A stretch of 64,000 nucleotides of DNA from Branchiostoma belcheri (lineage: Eukaryota > Chordata > Leptocardii > Amphioxiformes > Branchiostomatidae): positions 3,080,333-3,144,332 of the forward strand of contig NW_017802935.1 in NCBI RefSeq assembly GCF_001625305.1. The letters are read 5' to 3'. Every line of letters starts with the position of its first letter. The stretch's first letter is position 1. The translations under genes and the position numbers were made by a program. The notes beneath the pieces are model-generated. The model worked only from the letters and a program-made list of their open reading frames with translations, was not told the DNA's origin and ran no database searches. This document shows positions 60,753 through 64,000 of the stretch, piece after piece.

Positions 60753-61300
60753 AGCTTTTATCAAGGACGATGTAAACATATTAGCAATTAAAGTCAAAGG
60801 GCAAACCGACAAGACCTTGCGTTAGCTTAAATCATTTCAAAGTGTGCATACATGTTGAAAATGTCTTGCGGCTTGTTTGGTTTCATTCTGGTAGCCATAT
60901 CCACCTGCACAACAGGAATGGGTCGGCTCAAGCTTTTACTATAATATCAAGGACGATGTAAACATGTTGACAATTAAAGTGAAAGGGCAAACCGAAAAGA
61001 CCTTGCGTTAGCTTAAATCATTTCAAAGTGTGCATACATGTTGAAAATGTCTTGTGGCTAGTTTGGATTCATTCTGGTAGCTATATCGCCGTACACAACA
61101 GGAATGGGTCGGCTCAAGATTTTACTATTATCAAGGACAACGTAAACATGTCAGCAATTAAAGTCAAAGGGTGAACCGACAAGACCTTGCGTTAGCTTAA
61201 ATCATATTTTCAAAGTGTGCATACATGTTGAAAATGTCTTGCGGTTAGTTTGGATTCATTCTGGTAGCCATATTCCCCGTACACAACAGGAATGGGTCGT
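60752..61300. repeat. Three tandem units of ~178 bp
   Basis: Starts near 60752, 60929 and 61107. Each contains ATCAAGGACGATGTAAACAT, ACAAGACCTTGCGTTAGC, AAAGTGTGCATACATGTTG and ACAACAGGAATGGGTCG. Copies are about 90% alike by eye. Nothing coding is evident. Confidence 0.9.
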
Positions 61301-63320
61301 GACATTTTGTATGCAATTACCCTTCTCCTTGGGTATTGGCGCACACCAGCCGACCTGTGGCCGGTAGTATGCGGCACTGCTGCCCTCAGCTCCCCGTGTA
61401 TTGCTCCTAAGCCTTGCCGGTAGCTATTTTCATCAAGGTTAATGAAGCCATGTACGCTGCAAGCATGTGCAAGATCAACCATTATGTCGTTAGCTTTGTA
61501 TTCTACTTCTACTTCTAGCCAATGGGAACCGGACTAGTCAGCACAACGACATTTTTTGAAACTAGTTAATATATTCCATAACTATCTGGAAGGAAAAACG
61601 CAAAGGGGTCCCCATAATCAAAACAATATAAATGTGCATGTTTAGAGGAATCTATAGAATGTATTCTGACTTTGGCCTTTCTAACTTGAAAAAAAATGTT
61701 TCTGAAGCTTTCCCATATGTAGTAACGTATATACTTCCTTACATGCATGTGACGAATCTGTTCAATTATGGCCAAACGAGACGTGGTAGAAATGATAGAT
61801 TTTGCAAATGTACACGGCAAATGGACCTAGATCGAAGAACAAAAGAACTGATGGTCTCAAGCATACATCTACCATACCTAGTTACAACTCATCCTGACTT
61901 CATGTATCTATTTTCCAGCACCGGAGTTATCCTTAGATTTGAAAACTTTTCGGAATGACAAATTATTCCAATTATGTTCCCAATTCTCGGGCCGACCAAA
62001 CCTTTTAAAAATGATAGATTTACCAGCATGACGTACTAAAGCATTGTACTTCCCACATCACATGGCAAGGCTAGACAAGGAAAACCCATCCCATGATGAA
62101 AACTACCGATGATTTCCTTAGCGAGCAATTGAGATAATTCCATCAACACTTCAGATTGCACAGGGGACTGTATGTGACATAGAACTGCGACAAATAGGTT
62201 CATCATTCAAACAGAAAATACTGGTGAGAGAAGTTTTTCCTAGTTGTGTCAGCAAGAAATAGGAGACTTCAGACTTTCGTGGATGATGCAATCCCCGGCT
62301 TCCTGAATTCCCCCCCATGCCACCCTCTAATTCCTGTTGGATTCCAGCCGGATTCCGAGATCTTTGATCTCCTATCGTATCGCCTGTCAATCCCCCTACC
62401 CACGTGCTGTCAACCCAGTCTAGATCCGTCCGGAAAAACTGATACACAAACCCGCAGCTTAGCCACCCAAAACAGTACTTCCGGTCACATGGACCTCCTC
62501 CTACTTGTTGAGTTGAAAAGTTAAGTGGAGAAAAAATAAAGCAATTAATTTTTTTATTGTTGTATACTGTTAATGATGTTATTTTAAAGACGTACGATGT
62601 CATTTAGATGCACAATTAGTATTCAAGAAAATCAGCTCCTTAAAATATTATTCTTATGGGACTTATTATAATAATATAAGATCTGGTCTGTAATTATAAA
62701 AATTTATCTCTCTTTCGAAAGATGTTTAAAGAAGACATGTAGTGCATTTTCCAGCTAGGCGTAACGAATTTCTACGTAATAGGAATTCTTTATAACAAAT
62801 ATTGAAATATCTGTTCAATTAAATCGAATTGAATCGCATGGCAGCGTAGCGTGTTTCCCCATTATATTGATAGCAAATAAAGTCTAAAATATAAAAAAAT
62901 GTAATCTCGCATTACCAGAAAGTAAACCCAGCTTTGTGTACCTGTTGCATTCAATACCGTACCCGTGTTCCCAACCCAAAACATTCACACGATGGGATAA
63001 CATGTTCGGGAATACAGATGGGTGTTATAACCAAAACCGTGTTTTATCCAGAACCATGCTCAGGAACGGTTCCGGATAGTCCACGCGTATCCAGAACCAT
63101 ACCGGTGGCAAATCCAAGAAACGCGGAGACTGTCTGATCCCCTAACCCATTCTTCAGGCATAGAACTAGAGATAGGCACGGTTCTGGTCTTCTGGTTACG
63201 ACAGTGTGCTCCATAATTGGCACCATCTCGGTTTTGGCTGCGACACATTCTGAAATATTCCAAAACGTCACGTTCTGAAATACAATAGGGATTGCCCAAA
63301 CCTCTCCTCACCTCACATAC
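61301..63320. other. Region without a supported gene
   Basis: Short unsupported frames only. From 63035 to 63190 another copy of the CCAGAACCGTGCC-type palindromic repeat is present (ATCCAGAACCATGCTCAGGA ... ATAGGCACGGTTCTGG). Confidence 0.35.
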
Positions 63321-63409
63321 CCTCTAGTTTGGTTGACCCGCGGGGCATCACGGACGAGTTCACAACCAGGTCCTCCATCCATCTTACACACCTGCCCTTC
63401 ATACAGAAC
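63321..63409 (-). CDS. Probable internal exon, unidentified gene
   Basis: The minus strand has a strong acceptor (CTTTTCTCTTCAG) and donor (AGAG|GTATGTGAGG) 89 bp apart. Two frames are open: one reads VLYEGQVCKMDGGPGCELVR with an N-glycosylation site (NQT); the other reads FCMKGRCVRWMEDLV, whose C-x-x-G-x-C-V pattern recalls Cys-rich extracellular modules such as those of ADAMTS proteins. I cannot decide the frame or family. No neighbouring exon was found within the window. Confidence 0.4.
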
Positions 63410-64000
63410 CTGAAGAGAAAAGAAAACAGTTTGTCAAATTGAATAGTATACCGTGACGTCCTACAAAGAAGTTAAACTATACCAAACGAGGGTTCCTTTG
63501 ATACCTTATCATCATCCCATCTATCCGAATGACGTTTTCTAGTTAGCTTTCTTTACAACTCTAACTACCTCTCACAAGTAGCCTGTAGCTAGCGCATCCA
63601 TCAGAGACGCCGTGAAAGAGAATCGATAGAAGAACCCCCCGAGTGTCTCTCACTCAGACGTGTGCAAATTGGATTCTTCTTGACTTGCCGTGAGAAATGC
63701 GGGCGGGGTGGGCCCTAATGACTCTACAGGAGAAAATCCCATGTCTTGTACATTAGACCCTGAACCGCGCACCTGCATGTAACATCACTGTAAAAACACA
63801 TACCCTGAAAGATAGATGGTGAGGCAGTGGATGTAATAAATGGCCCAATTTCCTGTCGAAGTGCTGAGGAAGATTATGTTCTGTACCGGAAAGCTGAACG
63901 AAATCACTTCGTTAGACCACTATCCATGCACAGCCAGCAGAAATTCATTTGTCACGGTAGTAACCTTAGGCCATGGAGTATGTAATGGTAATTTTCATAA
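63410..64000. other. Right edge without a recognised feature
   Basis: No domain, splice-supported exon or repeat array was seen. It may be intron of the gene containing 63321-63409. Confidence 0.35.

Noticed and set aside
62151-62603. 150-codon minus-strand frame
   Set aside because: No motif, start context or splice partner; opposite frame is equally open.

Overview
The window is eukaryotic, intron-rich, repeat-dense DNA with two assembly gaps. It fits an invertebrate chordate such as amphioxus (Branchiostoma). That assignment is an inference from the gene families (SGLT-type SLC5 carrier, multi-CUB receptor, expanded kyphoscoliosis/hillarin-type transglutaminase-like proteins) and from the many short palindromic and tandem repeats. 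No sequence search was possible. Nothing prokaryotic (operon, CRISPR, phage) is present. Gene models were built by joining exons whose GT/AG sites, phases and reading frames agree.

Layout. (1) 217-15849, minus: ten exons of a sodium/glucose cotransporter (SLC5A9/SGLT4-like); the 3' part runs off the left edge. Its 9-kb third-exon intron holds a Harbinger transposase copy broken by an assembly gap (6586-8794), a short C2H2 zinc-finger array with a frameshift (10641-11115), and two copies of a 775-bp inverted-repeat element. The next intron holds a LINE tail with a palindromic element inside it. (2) 17967-28729, plus: a 16-exon gene for a type I membrane protein of 1,098 residues: signal peptide, two CUB domains, Thr-rich linker, third CUB, a 290-residue Thr/Pro mucin stalk in one exon, fourth CUB, one membrane helix and a Gly/Ala-rich tail. 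The frame closes exactly. (3) 30778-36760, plus, and 37906-40839, minus: two convergent paralogues of the KY/hillarin family. Both start Met-Gly-Cys (predicted lipid anchor) and both have a Cys-His-Asp transglutaminase-like core. The first carries about six ~119-residue modules after the core, the second about two. The first has a one-base frameshift in a run of six G. (4) 42160-48357, plus: a five-exon gene for an unrecognised basic protein of 231 residues, with a 450-bp CT tract directly before its second exon. (5) 52200-53284, plus: a TATA promoter with duplicated RFX-like boxes before a first coding exon starting MGSSVS; later exons were not found. (6) From 53.3 kb to the end: mostly non-coding, with a 43-bp minisatellite, a 178-bp tandem array and one likely minus-strand exon at 63321-63409.

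These genes do not form one pathway. The KY-like pair is a local duplication, probably giving membrane-anchored scaffold or peptidase-like proteins. The CUB-mucin protein looks like a cell-surface receptor or mucosal glycoprotein. The most unusual features are the module expansion in the first KY-like gene and the repeated intronic copies of exon 3' ends in the CUB gene.
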